A stretch of 64,000 nt of DNA from Enoplosus armatus. Taxonomy: Eukaryota; Chordata; Actinopteri; Centrarchiformes; Enoplosidae. The stretch spans positions 14,229,501-14,293,500 of the forward strand of contig NC_092191.1 of the NCBI RefSeq assembly GCF_043641665.1, written 5' to 3'. Numbering within the stretch: position 1 is the stretch's first letter; every line of letters starts with the position of its first letter. The position numbers were made by a program, and so were the translations under genes. Positions 22,642 to 36,439 of the stretch are shown here, one piece after another. The notes beneath the pieces were generated by a model. It had not been told where the DNA came from. It searched no databases and saw only the letters and a program-made list of their open reading frames with translations.

Positions 22642-25221
22642 CTTTATTTGGACGTTCTAGCTCTGTTTAGCAAGGGTGATTTAACTAAACCTTTATTTAT
22701 TTTCTGTAAATACCAAAGCTTTTCACATGATCTAAGAACCATATCCACTTTCAGACTTGCAGATGCTTATTTGTGCAGTTGCAGTTGCGTATTTGATCAT
22801 TACGGTTTCTGACGACACAGACCCTGTGCCATGTGGAAAACGGCAATAGGATTTTATTGGCAAATGAAACGTGTGTGAAGCGTTCTAATGCACTGTCACC
22901 CGCCAAAGTCCTGAGCACTGCAGCAGCTCAGCCTCGGTGCCTCACATAGTGAGGCCTTTTATTCACTTTGGATCTCAGTCAAGTCACTCAGTAGTCACAC
23001 TGCATTATGCTCACCCCCATTGTTCAGTACACTTGGAGGCCATTTTAGTTCCAATTCAGTGAAGGAGAGAGTTCAGCTCAACAGCACAGAATCTGTTTGT
23101 TTTATCTTAGACATGCATTATTTGTCTTTAACTGTAGTAAATATCTTGAATATCCCACGTCCCAATGCCCCCTTAAATCCTCGGCTAAATTAGTCCACCT
23201 TCAGCCTGCTGTAAATATTGTTCCCATGTTCAGCTCTTGGATTGTTGGGTACAGTATTTTCTTGCTTGTCTTCTAGCTGTGTCTTCTGTGTTCATTCTTC
23301 TGTATTCAACCTCTTGAGGCAGCTGTGTTGAGATGGAAATGCTAAAGAAAGTTGCAAGGGACTGACAAGGTCAACACAAAAAGCGTGATAGACTGTAGGA
23401 CCTTGAAGAATCAGCGTGAAAGTGTCTGGCATCTTCTTTGTCCATTAACTGCGTATAAAATTTTGCCTATTCCAAAAAAAGGATTGTGCAGAGTGTGGAT
23501 CGATTAAGTTTTATGCTGTAATCAATTACACAGCTTTGGGTCAATTCCAGTCTGTTTTGCGAAACATATACAGAAAACTGCTAAAATGAGGTCAAACATA
23601 ACACCAAAAATGACTTCAGGATGTGCAAGACTGTGATTCTGTGGAAAAGATAATGGAGTCTGGAAGTGAGTGAGCAGTTCTTTTCTGTGCGTGGCTCAAA
23701 AATATACATATATAAACTGTATATTCTTCAAATGGCCCAGGTCGCTGTTTCTGGATATAAAAATTCATGAGGCTCTGAGGTGACTCCTAAGTCATTTTAC
23801 ACAGTGATATAAAACCACAAAAACTGTTGCCATGTTTAAAGTTCTGCTTAAACCACTCACACTGTCACACATGGATGCAAATGGTCTCTCTGGAACCACT
23901 AAAGTCTCCATTTTCCCACAATTACAAATTTATGACACAATAAAGCAGAGGGTCCACCACACGAGGCTTGGTATGGTTTTTATTCTGCACGGCAAGTTAA
24001 AGGATTAAAAAGATAAAACTTATACCTGTACAGTTATGCATAATACCAAATAGCATTTCTGATAATTGCTTTATTGAAAGGCCTAGAAAACTAATTTTCC
24101 CAATTAGCTTCCAACATGAATGATACAATTTTCTGCCAAAGTTCAATTAGATTTGGGTGTTTCACAGGGCTCCAATCAGAAAAAGGTAGTGCCATGTATT
24201 TATGTGAACCAATCACAGTTAAGCAACATCTGAATCAAAATCTGTTGTGAGGTCGTTTGCGGACGTTGTCAGGCAACTGTCAACAAATGTTCAATCCACA
24301 CCGGCTTTATATAGCAACATACTGTGTCAAGCGAGATACAACATGTATTACTCAGTGTAATATAGATTAAAATGGGAGTCCCATTTTTCGTATTTTGGCT
24401 TCTTAAAATGAAGCACATTTAGTTTACCTTTTGTAATTTAGGTTAAATCTGTATTATTTCCACAGTCCTACCGATACAGCACGTGTTGACAGTTGCCTTT
24501 AGCAGGCTGGGCAAGTGTTGAGGTGTAAAATGATTAAGTATTGATGCAGAATGAATAGTTCATGTGGTTCTGTTCTTAGGACGTACAGTATAGCACTGGC
24601 CAAAAGACTAAAGCTGAAAAGACTTTTGGGTATTTTGTTCAACTTCAGTTGTGAAACATAATTTTTAGTTTTAGTTGAATATTGTTTATCGTCATCTGAC
24701 TATTTTGACATTTTCTTTATTTCTAACTAGAACTACTGTTGTTCACTGTTGGACCAGCCTTGATGCTAACAATGATAACCTGGCAGCGGGGTGGATGCAG
24801 ATCAGCTGAGAATACCGTGCTTCATTTGACATGGATTTGTGATCTCAGTCTTGGGGCTCTGTTTCAGCAGCATGTCAATTGGAAGTCAGAGTGATAACTC
24901 TCCACTATACCCAGACTGTGTACTGCAAACTGCCTCAGAGTAAATTAAAGCCTTGTGTTGTCACAGCTGAACTGCAGACAGGATGCAATGAAATGCAAGC
25001 CTGGAAGAAAACACGAAATACAATTTAAAAAGTGTGGACATGATTTATGGTTTTCAGACATCTAGAAAGCATCACACAGTAAGAATCTGTTACTACGTAC
25101 CAAAAATGACTGCATGAATAAATTTAAAGTTTAAATGTCCCTCAAATCCAAAAAAGTGATGTTGCAGCTTAAAATACCTCCAAATTAAAAGACAGATTTT
25201 TGATGATTCATGTGAATCTGA
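21526..25221. other. Intronic stretch, no gene recognised
   Basis: A 157-codon frame at 21622-22095 has no recognisable domain, signal peptide or splice context and is treated as chance. An AT microsatellite lies at 22587-22639. The remainder is AT-rich, with no obvious long inverted or tandem repeat. Confidence 0.5.
22587..22639. repeat. (AT)n microsatellite
   Basis: About 26 AT units with a single ATGTAT interruption. The tract is self-complementary and cruciform-prone. Confidence 0.97.
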
Positions 25222-25692
25222 AAAAAGTGAAAGTATGTAAGTATTGTTAGCTAAATTTACTTTAACTATCAAAAGTAAAAGTAGTGATAATGCAGAAACA
25301 TTGCCCTTATACTGTCATGTGTTAAATTAGCAGTTTATCCTAATGATGCATTAATGTGTAAGTAACATTTTACTGTTGAAGTTGGTTAAGTTGGGCCAGT
25401 TCCAACTACTGTTGGGTAGTTTAATCTATATCAATGCATCATATTTTATAAACTCATTGTATATTTTGTAAAATATTGATCTAAAAAGCAACTAGTAACT
25501 ATAGTTAGTAGTTATTTATTATATGTAATAAATGTAGTGAAGTACAACGTACAATGTTTATCTACTGTAGTGAAGTACAACGTGACATGACGTGGAGATA
25601 CTATTTAATTTGAAGTACTCGCGGGTGCGAGTACTTCAAATTAAATCAAGTACAGTACTTGAGTAAATGTCCTTAGTTACAGTCCACCACTG
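25222..25692. mobile_element. Truncated hAT-like non-autonomous element
   Basis: The right end is CAAGTACAGTACTTGAGTAAATG..CTTAGTTACAGTCCACCACTG. Read on the minus strand it starts CAGTGGTGG, the terminus of a very abundant teleost element. Internal landmarks match the family as I remember it: ATCAAAAGTAAAAGTAGTGATAATGCAG, TGATGCATTAATGTGTAAG, TGTTGGGTAGTTTAATCTATA, GCAACTAGTAACTATAG and AATGTAGTGAAGTAC. The opposite terminus is missing, so the copy is 5'-truncated and immobile. Assignment to hAT rests only on the CAG-type terminus. Confidence 0.7.
25603..25646. repeat. Perfect 20-bp hairpin inside the hAT-like element
   Basis: The left arm ATTTAATTTGAAGTACTCGC (25603-25622) and the right arm (25627-25646) are exact reverse complements separated by GGGT. 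The right arm continues into normal element sequence. The left arm replaces what the family usually has there, which suggests an inverted copy made by template switching. Confidence 0.95.
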
Positions 25693-28600
25693 ACAATTGC
25701 ATATCAGAGGAAAGTACCCGTAAATTGCCCAGAAAGGCTGAAACCTACATTTCTTAGATTAGTGCATCAACCCATCACTTTCGCTGTGTCATGGAGGTGA
25801 CAACTCAACCTCTTTAACTTTACAGCCTACAATAAATACAATTGTAATAAAATTTGTGAGTAACAGTTGTTGCCTATAATAATGTCATATTACAGCAGGA
25901 ACCATAATCAGAGTAATGGGTTACGTAATGTAGTGTCTAATTCTCTGGTGCTAGGCAGCCATACCTCCTGTCCTCGAAACTGTGGCGCTTCACCAGTAAT
26001 ATCCTGCATAAGCAATGAGGAAACGTGCATTTCTGATTTATTAGCACGTGTATCCCACCTGTGCGCATGTTCCTTGTTATGAATTCCAAACAGTGGTAGA
26101 TTTGTGTGCCTGTATATCCAAGCTGCACCAGCTCCCACAACTACTCATAAATTCTTCTTGAAATGCCACAGATTCGCCTGTTTAGCATTCAAGCTCTCAT
26201 TCAACTCTTCCAGCTTTCACCCATTAAATAAAAATAAAAACACGAGGCGACGAATCTAGACCACCACTGCGATATAGACGGTGAAGATGTTGAACTGAGG
26301 CTGGTTTGATGCGCCGTGGGAAAGTTTGACATTACAAATGAAGAAAAATAAAATAGTGAGCAGGAGCAGCTTTTTACCTGTCAGTATCTTATCTGCTTAA
26401 CTTATTGTGCTTATGTTTCTATCAATTTGCATAATTTGCTCTCTTTCCTAAATGTAGAACACATTTGAGCAGTGAAAAGTATTAAATGTTTTTAAGTGTG
26501 AGATTATGTCAGTGCAAAAGACTGTTTTGCATAATGAATCATTTGCAATGAATGTGTCTTAGGTAAAGCACTTCATGTTAAAGACCTTTTTGTTTTTCCA
26601 CTGCAGATAACTTATTGTACATCTCATCATGTAGCACACTGGTGCCGCATCAATTTTGCCGTAGTGTGTGTATGGCTGAAGCTGATGCTGTTCTTTGTCA
26701 AAGGCTCCGTGCAGTATGCTACTCTGCTGTTTCATCACCACGACAGCACAGCATACTTATCATGAAACACTTCCATTTGTAATTGCGTGTCTTGCTTTGA
26801 CATCACAGCATCCAGTCTCTATTTTGCAATTTATGAGTTAGAGATAAGTGAACCTTATGAATCAAAGGAATAACAACCATTGTGCTCTTGTTTCCTTTGA
26901 CTTCAAAAAGGTTGCTATATTAGTGCAAACATAATAAGTAATGAGTCTCTATAGATGAAGAACACTGTCTCATCTTCTTATTATACAAATTCATTTTTTC
27001 TTTACTGCCATCATATGCATAATTCAGTACTAACCAAAATGTCAGACTGCTATAATAAAAGAATATTCCTGCAGTTTCATTCAGGACAAAATAGGGAACA
27101 CCATGAACTTGCTTCTATTATGTCCAACTTGAACTGAGTGTGAAATGGACAACAACAATTTTTATTCTCATATGACAAATTCATTTAGAATGCAAAGTCC
27201 TTCAGAGTGGGACTCAACAACCGCGCTATTTATCCTTCTAAGAAAACATGAACAACATTCACATGAGTCTGTTACAGCTTTGCTCCACAGTTCTGAAGCG
27301 AGGGCGAGTCTTTGAAGCTCTTAGTGCGGATAAACACTGTCAGATGTCTTGAACATTTCTTGTCATTTTTTAAATAGGCAAAAAAAAAAAAAAATCATAT
27401 TCTAACTTTTGTGTGGGCTGGTTTAATGTGGTAAATTTGATCAAGCCCTTGTTGTGCAGTGCCAGAGATGTTAATGTAAATTATGCACTGCTTTCAGCCT
27501 CTCAGTTGCATGTTCCTGCATTTCAACCCAGTTCGTTTTGGCCTGTCACTGGATGGCTATTTCAGCCCACAGAGAGGCATTTGCATAAACATCCACCCAC
27601 AAAACCTGGCAAATGAGTCTGTCACTCAAAGACACTGTCTATGTGGTAATGTGGATGCAAAATCCATTTTTTTTTCTCTAGGGGCTTCTGTAAATGCTCT
27701 CACTGGCAGTCCCTCTGCAGAGAATGGCAAGTGTCCTCATGTAGCTGTAATGTATGTATCCTTTAAACTTACATGCTGTACTATGATCTAAGGCAGCACA
27801 CACACTTACATAATCAGTGTCAATAATAACAATATCATGTAGTCTACACATTCCCCAGAGACTTTTACATTTTCAATGGAGTAGGAATTTAGAAATCAAA
27901 ACTGAATTAATCAAGAACTGATACCAAAACAGCTATATACGGTAGTTGACTTTTAAATGTGATATAACACCTATTAAACCTTAAGTGCTGACCACTGCCA
28001 TTTGAAACATTTAGAATTTAAACACTTTCTTCTAACGCTGGAAATAAGGGAATCCATCCAGACTGGTTTGTCAGGATCAGAAAAGATCCAGACTGAACTC
28101 CTGACCTTTTTTTCCCCCGTGCCTATCGGCACACACAGTTTGCCCTGTCCAAATCATCATGGGCAGGGTCTCTTCTTGTTTTTGCTTATAGGAAACTCCA
28201 GCGCCTCTCATAAAAGAGAAGAGAGCAAAAAGACTACATTAGAAGTAATGAGGATTTAAAAAAAACTCATATTTGAACTTCCTTTGTTACCAAGCCTTTC
28301 ACTTTGATGTGAAAACAACACAACTGAAAACAATTGTAGATGAACGTCCCGAGGTCTGTAGATGTAAAATAGTGGAGTAAATAAAACTATTACATAATAT
28401 ACTATACAACCAGCAAGTACAATAAAAGTTGTCCATCTAACTATGTCTGTTTTGTCTGAAGAAGGGTGCACTATACGCAGTTTTCCATGACTATCTTGTA
28501 ATGACAAGACTTATGTCTTATTGTACAGAAGAATAATGACAATGAAGATGAATTAAATTTAAATAAATAAGTTTTTGGCTTTTACAATACAGTGCCATTC

Positions 28601-30240
28601 GTTGTCGACAGATTATCCAAAGCCATCACACAAACCAGCAAATACATCATACACAGCAGCTGACAGCATACAACGTAATTATTGTTGATAAATGAATAAA
28701 TAAAAACATGGATGTTATTTTTCTGCCGTGGTCAGTGATTTGTGATGGGTCAATGCACCACCATATCATAATGATGTGAAAATCAAAGCTTCTTTTAACC
28801 ATCTATTTTGTCTCATTTGTCTATTTGGCCCAGTTTGTGTCATTATTAGGTGTTTCATCATCTACAGGTGAAATAGAGACTTTGTTCAAATGAAATGCAG
28901 GACTGCGTTGGTATTTTGGTTGTTTTTTGGTTAGGTATACAATTATTAATTATACATTCATAATTGTGTTCGTCTTTCAAACAGCAGCACTAATGCGTTA
29001 CAGATGCATGATGGGATATTTCAGTAATGGCCATCCCTAACTAAGACAGCTGACATTTGCTCGCGCTGCCTGTGTGTTTCCACGGAGCATTGTGGTTATT
29101 CTGCTCCTCTCACTGAAAGGAGAAGTGTTATGTAACGTAGAATGGGATTCAGAAATTATAACTCTGCAACTCTCTTGTGCCAGATTGTCAGATCGTTTAC
29201 AGCTCTCTGTCCTTCATGGCACAGACAGAAATGACTCTGGAAGTGGCTCTCTTCTGATAGTTCATCACAACTGGTAATAATCATAATAATAATAGTAATA
29301 ATAGCAAGCCAGATAAGTCACATGATCAATTGTAAAATATTGTGATTACTTACATAATTCATATTTTAAGAGGTGTTTATAATGTTACATGCAAACCCAT
29401 GTAACTTCCATTTGTTTTGTGCTGTTATTAACTTCCATTAAAATAAATTGGGGTCCAGATTTTTATTTCTGGGGTAAAATAACATGCCCAAGTATAAGCA
29501 AACGGTGGCAATGGTTTGGAAACATTGATATTGGCCATATCCAGATAGGAATCAGATCTCATCAAGTCTGGACAGATGGGAACTTGATTTACAAATCAGA
29601 TTTAAACCACATTCATGGATGCGTTGAAATCAGATTTGAGCAGAAATTCTGGATACTGTGTGTCACAGTCTGTCAGTTTAAATCGGATTTCAAACTGTCC
29701 TTTACACACCTGGAAACCAACGCACAACAGTGATGTCACATTCAGAGCACTGTTAGCCTGCCAACAATGCTGCACATCTTAAACTCATCTGTCACCGATG
29801 CTGTCTGGTGCGGTGGCAGAGTTCTGCCCCACAACTAGATATTGCTGTGGCATGAAGAAGAGAGACGGTTTATCTTGACTCCTCTTTTGGCCTGCTTCAT
29901 GCTGGTCTGACTCTGGTCATATACCTACACAATACTAAGCCCTTACTATAGCAACCAGCGCAGATGAGTTTAAAAAGCCTAAATATACAACATACAATTA
30001 TCAGTGTAGACAGTTAGTTTTGAAATTGGATTGGAGATGCAAATGTGATTTTCTAGCTGTCTGGATATTGTTTTGTTAACTTATATCCACTGTCTTTGCT
30101 ATTGCCATAAATGCCTAGGACCTTATCTGGAGGTCATTGTCAGGGCCTACCAATACCATGACCCATAAGAGCATTTCAAGCGTTTATTTAAGTCATGTTT
30201 AGGCAATGAAAAGTCCTTGATTAAGTTTAAGGGAAAGTTC
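25693..30240. other. Intronic stretch, no gene recognised
   Basis: The stretch is AT-rich with an A run near 27380. The segment 29440-29760 carries repeated CAGATTTAAAC-like motifs in both orientations (near 29596 and 29677) and may be another decayed transposon, but I cannot assign it. No RNA gene was seen. Confidence 0.45.
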
Positions 30241-30245
30241 TGCTC

Positions 30246-30595
30246 ATGGTCTACACCCTTCTCATCGGTTCTGTGAGGCTGTGTCTAGGCTTTGCGATAA
30301 ATGCTAATGACAGCATACTAACAATGGCAATGGCAATATACTGGTGTTTAGCAGGTACCATCTATTTCACCCTGAATCAGAATTGTCAACATCATAGTGG
30401 TGCTAAAGGAAAAGTCAGGGGATCACCAAAGTCAGTAGGATTCATCCTCTGGGGACCATGATTGACTGTATCAAATTCCTTATCAATCCATCCAATAGTC
30501 GTTGAGACATTTCATTTAGGACAAAAGTGGTGAACCGACTGATTGACAGACTTTGATGTCTGCCATCCACAGAGCCACTCAGCCAGCATGTCTAA
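30246..30595 (+). repeat. Dispersed teleost repeat (family A, copy 2)
   Basis: It starts with GGTTCTGTGAGGCTGTGTCTAGGC, continues with AAATGCTAATGACAGCATACTAACA and GTTTAGCAGGTACC, then carries one GTGGTGCTAAAGGAAAAGTCAGGGGATCACC module and a CCATCCAATAGTCGTTGAGACATTTCAT block. These correspond in order to copy 1 near 11.7-12.6 kb, except that only one module is present instead of four. Confidence 0.75.
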
Positions 30596-30599
30596 AAAT

Positions 30600-30790
30600 A
30601 ACAGTCCAAGTGTGGTTAAGTTTTGGCTATAAAAACCACTTGGTTAAGGTTGGTTAGAACGTGCTTAAAATACTGCTGTTATGGTTGAGGGAAACCAACA
30701 GTGACTGTCGGGAGGAGATAGGAAACAAACCCATGGCCTTTGGTATCAACCATGTGTTTTGCTCTGCTATAAGAAAGTCCCATTTCTTCT
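30600..30790 (+). repeat. Dispersed teleost repeat remnant (family D, copy 2)
   Basis: The GTGGTTAAGTTTTGGCTATAAAAACCACTTGG start is followed by GGGAAACCAACAGTGACTGTCGGGAGGAGATAGGAAA. This matches the order of blocks at 170-300. It abuts the family A copy. Confidence 0.55.
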
Positions 30791-33700
30791 GTTTGAACAC
30801 AGCTCATCTTCGCCTACTTGAACAAACGATCCATGCTGTCATTTTTCCCAAGAGGACAATCTCTCTCTGTTTTCCGTTGTTAATTTAGCAGCAACCTACA
30901 AAGTACTCAAATGAAGAACCACTTTTTCTGCCAGTCTATATCATAGACAATGTAATTGCTCTACTTGAGTATTTAATATCACAAACACGCTCTTTCCTTA
31001 AATAATCCTTAATTGTTAATTTACTCACAATCTCATTGAAGTCTCAATGGAAGAATCAGTGTGAGATCTCTAAACACAGTAAAATGAGCAAATCGCACTC
31101 CACCACATTAGTGAAAGTCTGCTGCAGGGAGTTCTATTCATTCTGCCAATACAGAAGACACATCAGATGGTTAGATGCTCTCTGTGGTATTGTATTAAAG
31201 GGAAAGAGCTTGAGAGCACAGGAGTCATAATGAAATGTGACAGATAAATCAGAAGCACTTGGGAGATGGCTTTGGATTACTGAATCAATACTGCACCACC
31301 AGAGCTAGTCCAGACTTCCCAGACCTGCACTGTTTTAGCTGAGGCTCCAGTAAAAGCCCTCAGTTTGGTTTGGGAGATCCGTCTTCGCTGGTTTGCAATT
31401 CGAGTTTTCATACAAAGTCCCATGACAAAACAGACTACTATATTTGAAAAATAAAATAAAAGCAAATATGCTCATGTCATTTGAAATCACTTTTATCACA
31501 ATTACTTCTCAGAAAGTCTACGGTGGCAGAGGTTTCTGAGAAACCTCTAATAGTGAAATCTCTAATAGCATGCTTTAAAATATGAATCACAGATCATTTC
31601 TACATGCTACATGGATTATGCAAGAGGTCAACCAAAACATCTGATGACGGAGATGTCTAGCTCAGTGAAGTGTTCCTTACTGGTAACCGTAGCCATGCCT
31701 TAGTAACCATACTCCATATCATCTTTGGACTATGTGGTTATTTGAATTTCGTGTCTGACTTCTCGCAAAGCTAACTTGAAATTATTTTTTTCCCCCTCTG
31801 ATTTTTAGCAGCAGATCATTTATGTAATCATGTACACTTTTTTTAAAGGGAGTTTATAGTGTTAAACAATGTTTTCCATAGTAAAATCCTAGTTTAATTC
31901 AAAATTCTGATCTGTGTAACGTGTATATAAACAAATGCAATTAAGGCATTTGAGGGAATGAACAATTAATGGCTAATGGTTAATGAATAACTGTCATCAT
32001 TTATATTTAATATTAGAAATATTATACTTTGTTTTTACCTCATACACTCATTATTGCATCTTCTTAAATAATTTATCTTAGCAGTCACTGATAGCTACAT
32101 AATTATCGTCTGCTACAACAGACCTACTGTAGTTAGTATAATTTTAAGAAAGTAAGGAACTGCTAACTGCATGTTTTGTGGATTTGACATCTCTCGTTTT
32201 GATCTCTAATTTGTTAAAGGTTGATTTGGCCTCCATTTGATCATCTCTTGACAAAATCAAAACAGTTTGAGTTTGGATTTTTCTTCAAAGACTAGGTAGA
32301 TTAGCTTCTATTTCCACTGGTTTTGCCTTCTTCTGGGTTATGTCAGCCACTCTGAGTGTGATGCAAATCAAATATGGCTGCCATGCAAATTCTGTGTTCA
32401 CTTCTGTAATCTGTTAAGTCTTTGATTTGGTGCATTCAAAGACACCTTTGTTTCCAAAGGAAACATTAATAGACCATTTCTATGTGTGAAGCAGTTTTAC
32501 AAGCCTTTGATTTTGTCTCTTTGATACGTACATCTATGAAAAGAGGTCATGTACACAGCTGCTGTGTGTGCGCGTGCGTGTGTATGTGTGTATTATATCA
32601 GCTAATGAATATAGAGCAAATGGCACTGAAGTGATAATGTAGAAAATAATCGCCCTGTGATTCTTACCCTGCCTCTGAGCTGCATTTGGTTTCTGTCACT
32701 ATTAATGAACATTTCTTGCACTTCTGTTTCGTGATGACTCAGTACATTACAAAATTGTCTCTTCTTGTGCTATGCCTTTGTGCCCGCTTTAAAATTTAAA
32801 TCTAAAGGCGTGTATAGAATATCGAAACATACTCTATATGTGGCGTCTATAGTGTGCCAGCATCTCTGGGAGAGTCGTACAACAGCTTTAATAATTAATC
32901 GCTTCATTTTCGTTTTAAATTGGTTATTTTGTCAGTGGCTCTTAAATCCTTTATTTATATTTGTTGTTTTATATGTGTATGTCATTGATATGTTTATGCT
33001 ACTGTGTCATGGAGCATATGTAAACATCTATCAATTATGTAATTTCTTCTGTTTCCTATTATCACAAGGCTGTGGCTTAAATCCAGGTGGATGTCTAACC
33101 ATCACAGTTGTTGAGCGTTTGATTGCATGATTCTTCAGCCACAGTGGATTTAGGAAGCAGACTCCAGTGCAGGACACTGTAAAAGCTTAAAGCCAAACCT
33201 TCACCAAGCTTATTTTGAATTCTGAAGGATTCAACAACATCAGTAGTCCTTGTTCAAAGGCTGTCTCCCTGCTTTGCTCTAAAATGCATTAATGCGGAGG
33301 TGATGACTGGAGGCCTGGAGGTAGTCGTCCTTGTGCGTCAACTGGTCATGTGGTCAGTCCCTCATACACAAAACCCCTCTTTTTGTACTGTGCCAAGTAA
33401 AACAATCTGCCTAAATAGTTTGAGGATTTACGCAATACATATAAAAAAGCAAATCTTTAAAGAAGTTGATAAAATAAATGAATGCATCGCTGTTTTGGTT
33501 TATGAGCAAAATATTTTGCATTTATTCAAGCATCTATATTTGATGCTGTCCTATTTGAATTGCTGGCCCACAACGGATGCCACAGTAGAGGGGTAATAAT
33601 AAAGTTAAATCATAATGGTTTATTGATTCCTTCCTTCCAAACCTTGCTTTCGATTTGTTATTTGATAGACAGACTGTTATTTCAGCAACAAAGATTAAAC

Positions 33701-35640
33701 GTTGGTCAGTAAATTAAGTAAGATTGAAGAAATTAGAATAACTGGACTTTGCCAAGGTGAAATATCTGAAAAGAATCCTTGACATGACAGAAAGCCAAAG
33801 CTTTATTAGACATACGTTTCATTTTTACTACAAATTTAAGTGTATAATTTCATTCCTACAAATGCGCCGCACCCTCACTTGAAAAAGCATTTTTGTGTGT
33901 GTGCAAATGTCTCCAAGAACATTGGTATCCATGGAAACCAATGCTGCAAATGGATCACGTATTCAGATCACATGGTGCCGTACTGTACAGTCTCTTTAAT
34001 CATTGCTCAAACTGCTATACATACACCAGCACTCTCTTAATAAAGCAAACACTGTCTCTGTGAATAATAGTAAAGGTGACCCTGCAGTTATGTCAAAACC
34101 TGTTGAAACAAAGACTCTGCAGAGGGCATTTACAAAAGGAGAATGTAGAAGTTTAAGGTTAGTGTGACAATATTAATGTAAACTCTCTTTCTTGCACTTG
34201 TTGGGACATAACATATAATATATATCAAACTGTGGCACATGAAAAAAGAGTGGAACACACAAGACAAATTACATTTTCTTCAAGGCAAAGCTCCAACACT
34301 TCAATTCAAAAGTCCCCTGCCAAAATAAGCTTTTGTTTATATGCTTTGGTCACTCTGTGAACTAATTCACAGTTTTTGTTTTCTGTGATATTTCGACATG
34401 TCATGAAGAGAATGTGATTGAGGGTTTGTTTGTACTTGCTGGTGCACATGTACATTAGTGGTAGTGTTAATGATAAGGCTGGATGTTTCTCCTTTGACCT
34501 GGTTAATACTTATAGTAAAACTCCCAATAGTAGCCAAAGTCTTTATTTGCATGAGCAACCAAACAGATTGGTCCCATAACGTATTTGATGATGCAGGCTA
34601 ATTGGGGAACTATTAGCAATAGCAACTTAATTACAAAAGCTTAAAGATTAATGTATGCTGTTAACACAAACTAATGTAAAAATGTTCTAATTGTGAAAAT
34701 GTAGGATGAAACACTTTTGCTAGGGACAAATGATTTTTCACATCATGGATGTCCCATATATTTCCATATATTCCCTTTTAAACAAGAATACAATTGAATT
34801 TCAGTGTGATTTTACAGTTGGAAACGGGCATAACAAACAAAGTGACCATTTTTACAACAGAGTACCACTTTCACTTTTAAAGTGTGTATGACCATAAGCC
34901 TGAAAAATGTATGACATTATAGTTACTGCTGCTGCAGGGCTACTTAGCAGTGATGGAGGCATTTCAGGTTTCTTTAGGCACCAACACCTGGAACTGCTTT
35001 GTGGGTTTATCGCTCTATGAGCACATTTATATGAAAATGTCTATACCCTCCAGTACTCTCACGCAGTGATCTAAAGCTATCATTTAGCAGCTGCTTTGGA
35101 GCTTTGAGATCCTCCAGTTTAAGAGTTCTGCTCCTCAGACCATCTTGCCTAACCATCAGCTCAGCGGTGTCCAAGGCTCGACTGTTGTGATGTTGTCTCA
35201 ACAGTTACTGAAGTGCAATAATTGCAGCTTTCTTCTCTGATTTGAGGTGACAATTAGAGGAAGGGGGCGAAAGAAGAGGATTAGCAGTGAGAGTGAGAGA
35301 ACATTTTGCCATTTGGCTGAGAGAATGTACACATACTGAATTGCTGGATAAATCAAAGGATTTTGTAAACATTGTTCTTTGTGGGTGTCAAGAAATGCAG
35401 CGTTGACATTTTTCTCCGAGTGGCTCCAGATAAGCGATAAGGCCTGAATATATTTTCATACTAACACAGAGGCTTATTGTGTTGCCTTTTGTCTTCCACT
35501 TTCACTTTGGAAATTATAGAGTTCACCTTAGCTTTGTGACCGTAAAGTGTAATCAACAGGTCAGTGCTGCCTCATATCTTTGACCCAGGAGACAAATGAA
35601 AAATAGTGGCTGATTTTGTTATCTGTGTCCTGAGCAGACA
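30791..35640. other. Intronic stretch, no gene recognised
   Basis: It contains a short perfect palindrome at 31528-31548 (AGAGGTTTCT, one base, AGAAACCTCT) and an alternating GT/GC tract at 32563-32592. Frames up to 121 codons (32765-33130) are unrecognised. Confidence 0.5.
32563..32592. repeat. Alternating purine-pyrimidine tract
   Basis: TGTGTGTGCGCGTGCGTGTG followed by TATGTGTGTA is almost strictly alternating and includes CpG steps. It is a plausible Z-DNA-forming microsatellite. Confidence 0.8.
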
Positions 35641-35682
35641 GAGGCATTACAATAAGCCTCAGAGGTCGGGGTCGGTGAGCGG

Positions 35683-35764
35683 ATGCAGAGATTGCTCATT
35701 GTAATGTCAGCGCTTATCACAGCAGCTTGCTCCAAAGAGTCTGCGTCCGTGCGACCCTATTATG
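35683..35764 (+). CDS. Speculative alternative first coding exon of adgrb3
   Basis: An ATG at 35683 opens a frame whose first residues MQRLLIVMSALITAACSKES look like a short secretion signal. After 27 codons plus one base it meets a strong donor (TATG followed by GTAAGT at 35765). This phase-1 end is the phase required by the adgrb3 exon at 61808, so splicing would fuse a signal-like peptide to that exon in frame and omit the CUB domain. The interval 35669-35760 is locally CpG-rich. Against it, the start context is poor (C at -3) and one phase-matching donor can occur by chance in 43 kb. Confidence 0.15.
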
Positions 35765-36435
35765 GTAAGTCTCCATCTATGAGGCCTTACTGTTTAGTCC
35801 ATAAGGTGAATTTCACCCTCCATTTGCCATTACAGTCTCTACCCTCCAGTCTGCTGTGCACTTCTTATAATTTGCACAGTTTACAGATTGCTGATTGGAA
35901 GAGTCTTTCTTACAGCTATATTAGCTGTGACATATGTTGCTGGCACAGCAGTAAAGAGTGGGCAAGGGATGTTAATGAGTCACAGATTATCGGTGGATGC
36001 ATCCTCACTGCACCACCGCTGGTTAAAGGAAGAAACAGAATCCAACACAGAATTGGGTCAATAGAATATTTGAAGGCCCTAAAAACTATTTTCTAAATCA
36101 CCTTCTGATGAGAGATGGGGTCCAGATTTTCTGCCAAAGCTGCAACAGTTTTGGTTATTTACACTGAAGCTTTATGTCTGTAGTGTTTTGTCTGAGCCCT
36201 TTTCACTAGTTTGAAGTGGGCAGGGCTCCTTTGGGAAGAGGTAATGTCACATACTTCTGTGCCCTAATAAAAATTTTGAATTGGGTTTTTTTCTCATTGT
36301 AATTTTACAATGTAATTCAATTCTTACCAATTCATTCATGAATATTTAATGTTGAAAACAAATAGTTTTAAACCAAGTTTTCAGGGGTTTAAGATTTATT
36401 TCACATGTGCAACAATTGTATAGTATAATTTATAT
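35765..36435. other. Intronic stretch, no gene recognised
   Basis: The frame from 35683 stays open to 36096 past the candidate donor, but it has no recognisable domain there. The remainder is AT-rich. Confidence 0.4.
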
Positions 36436-36439
36436 CTAG

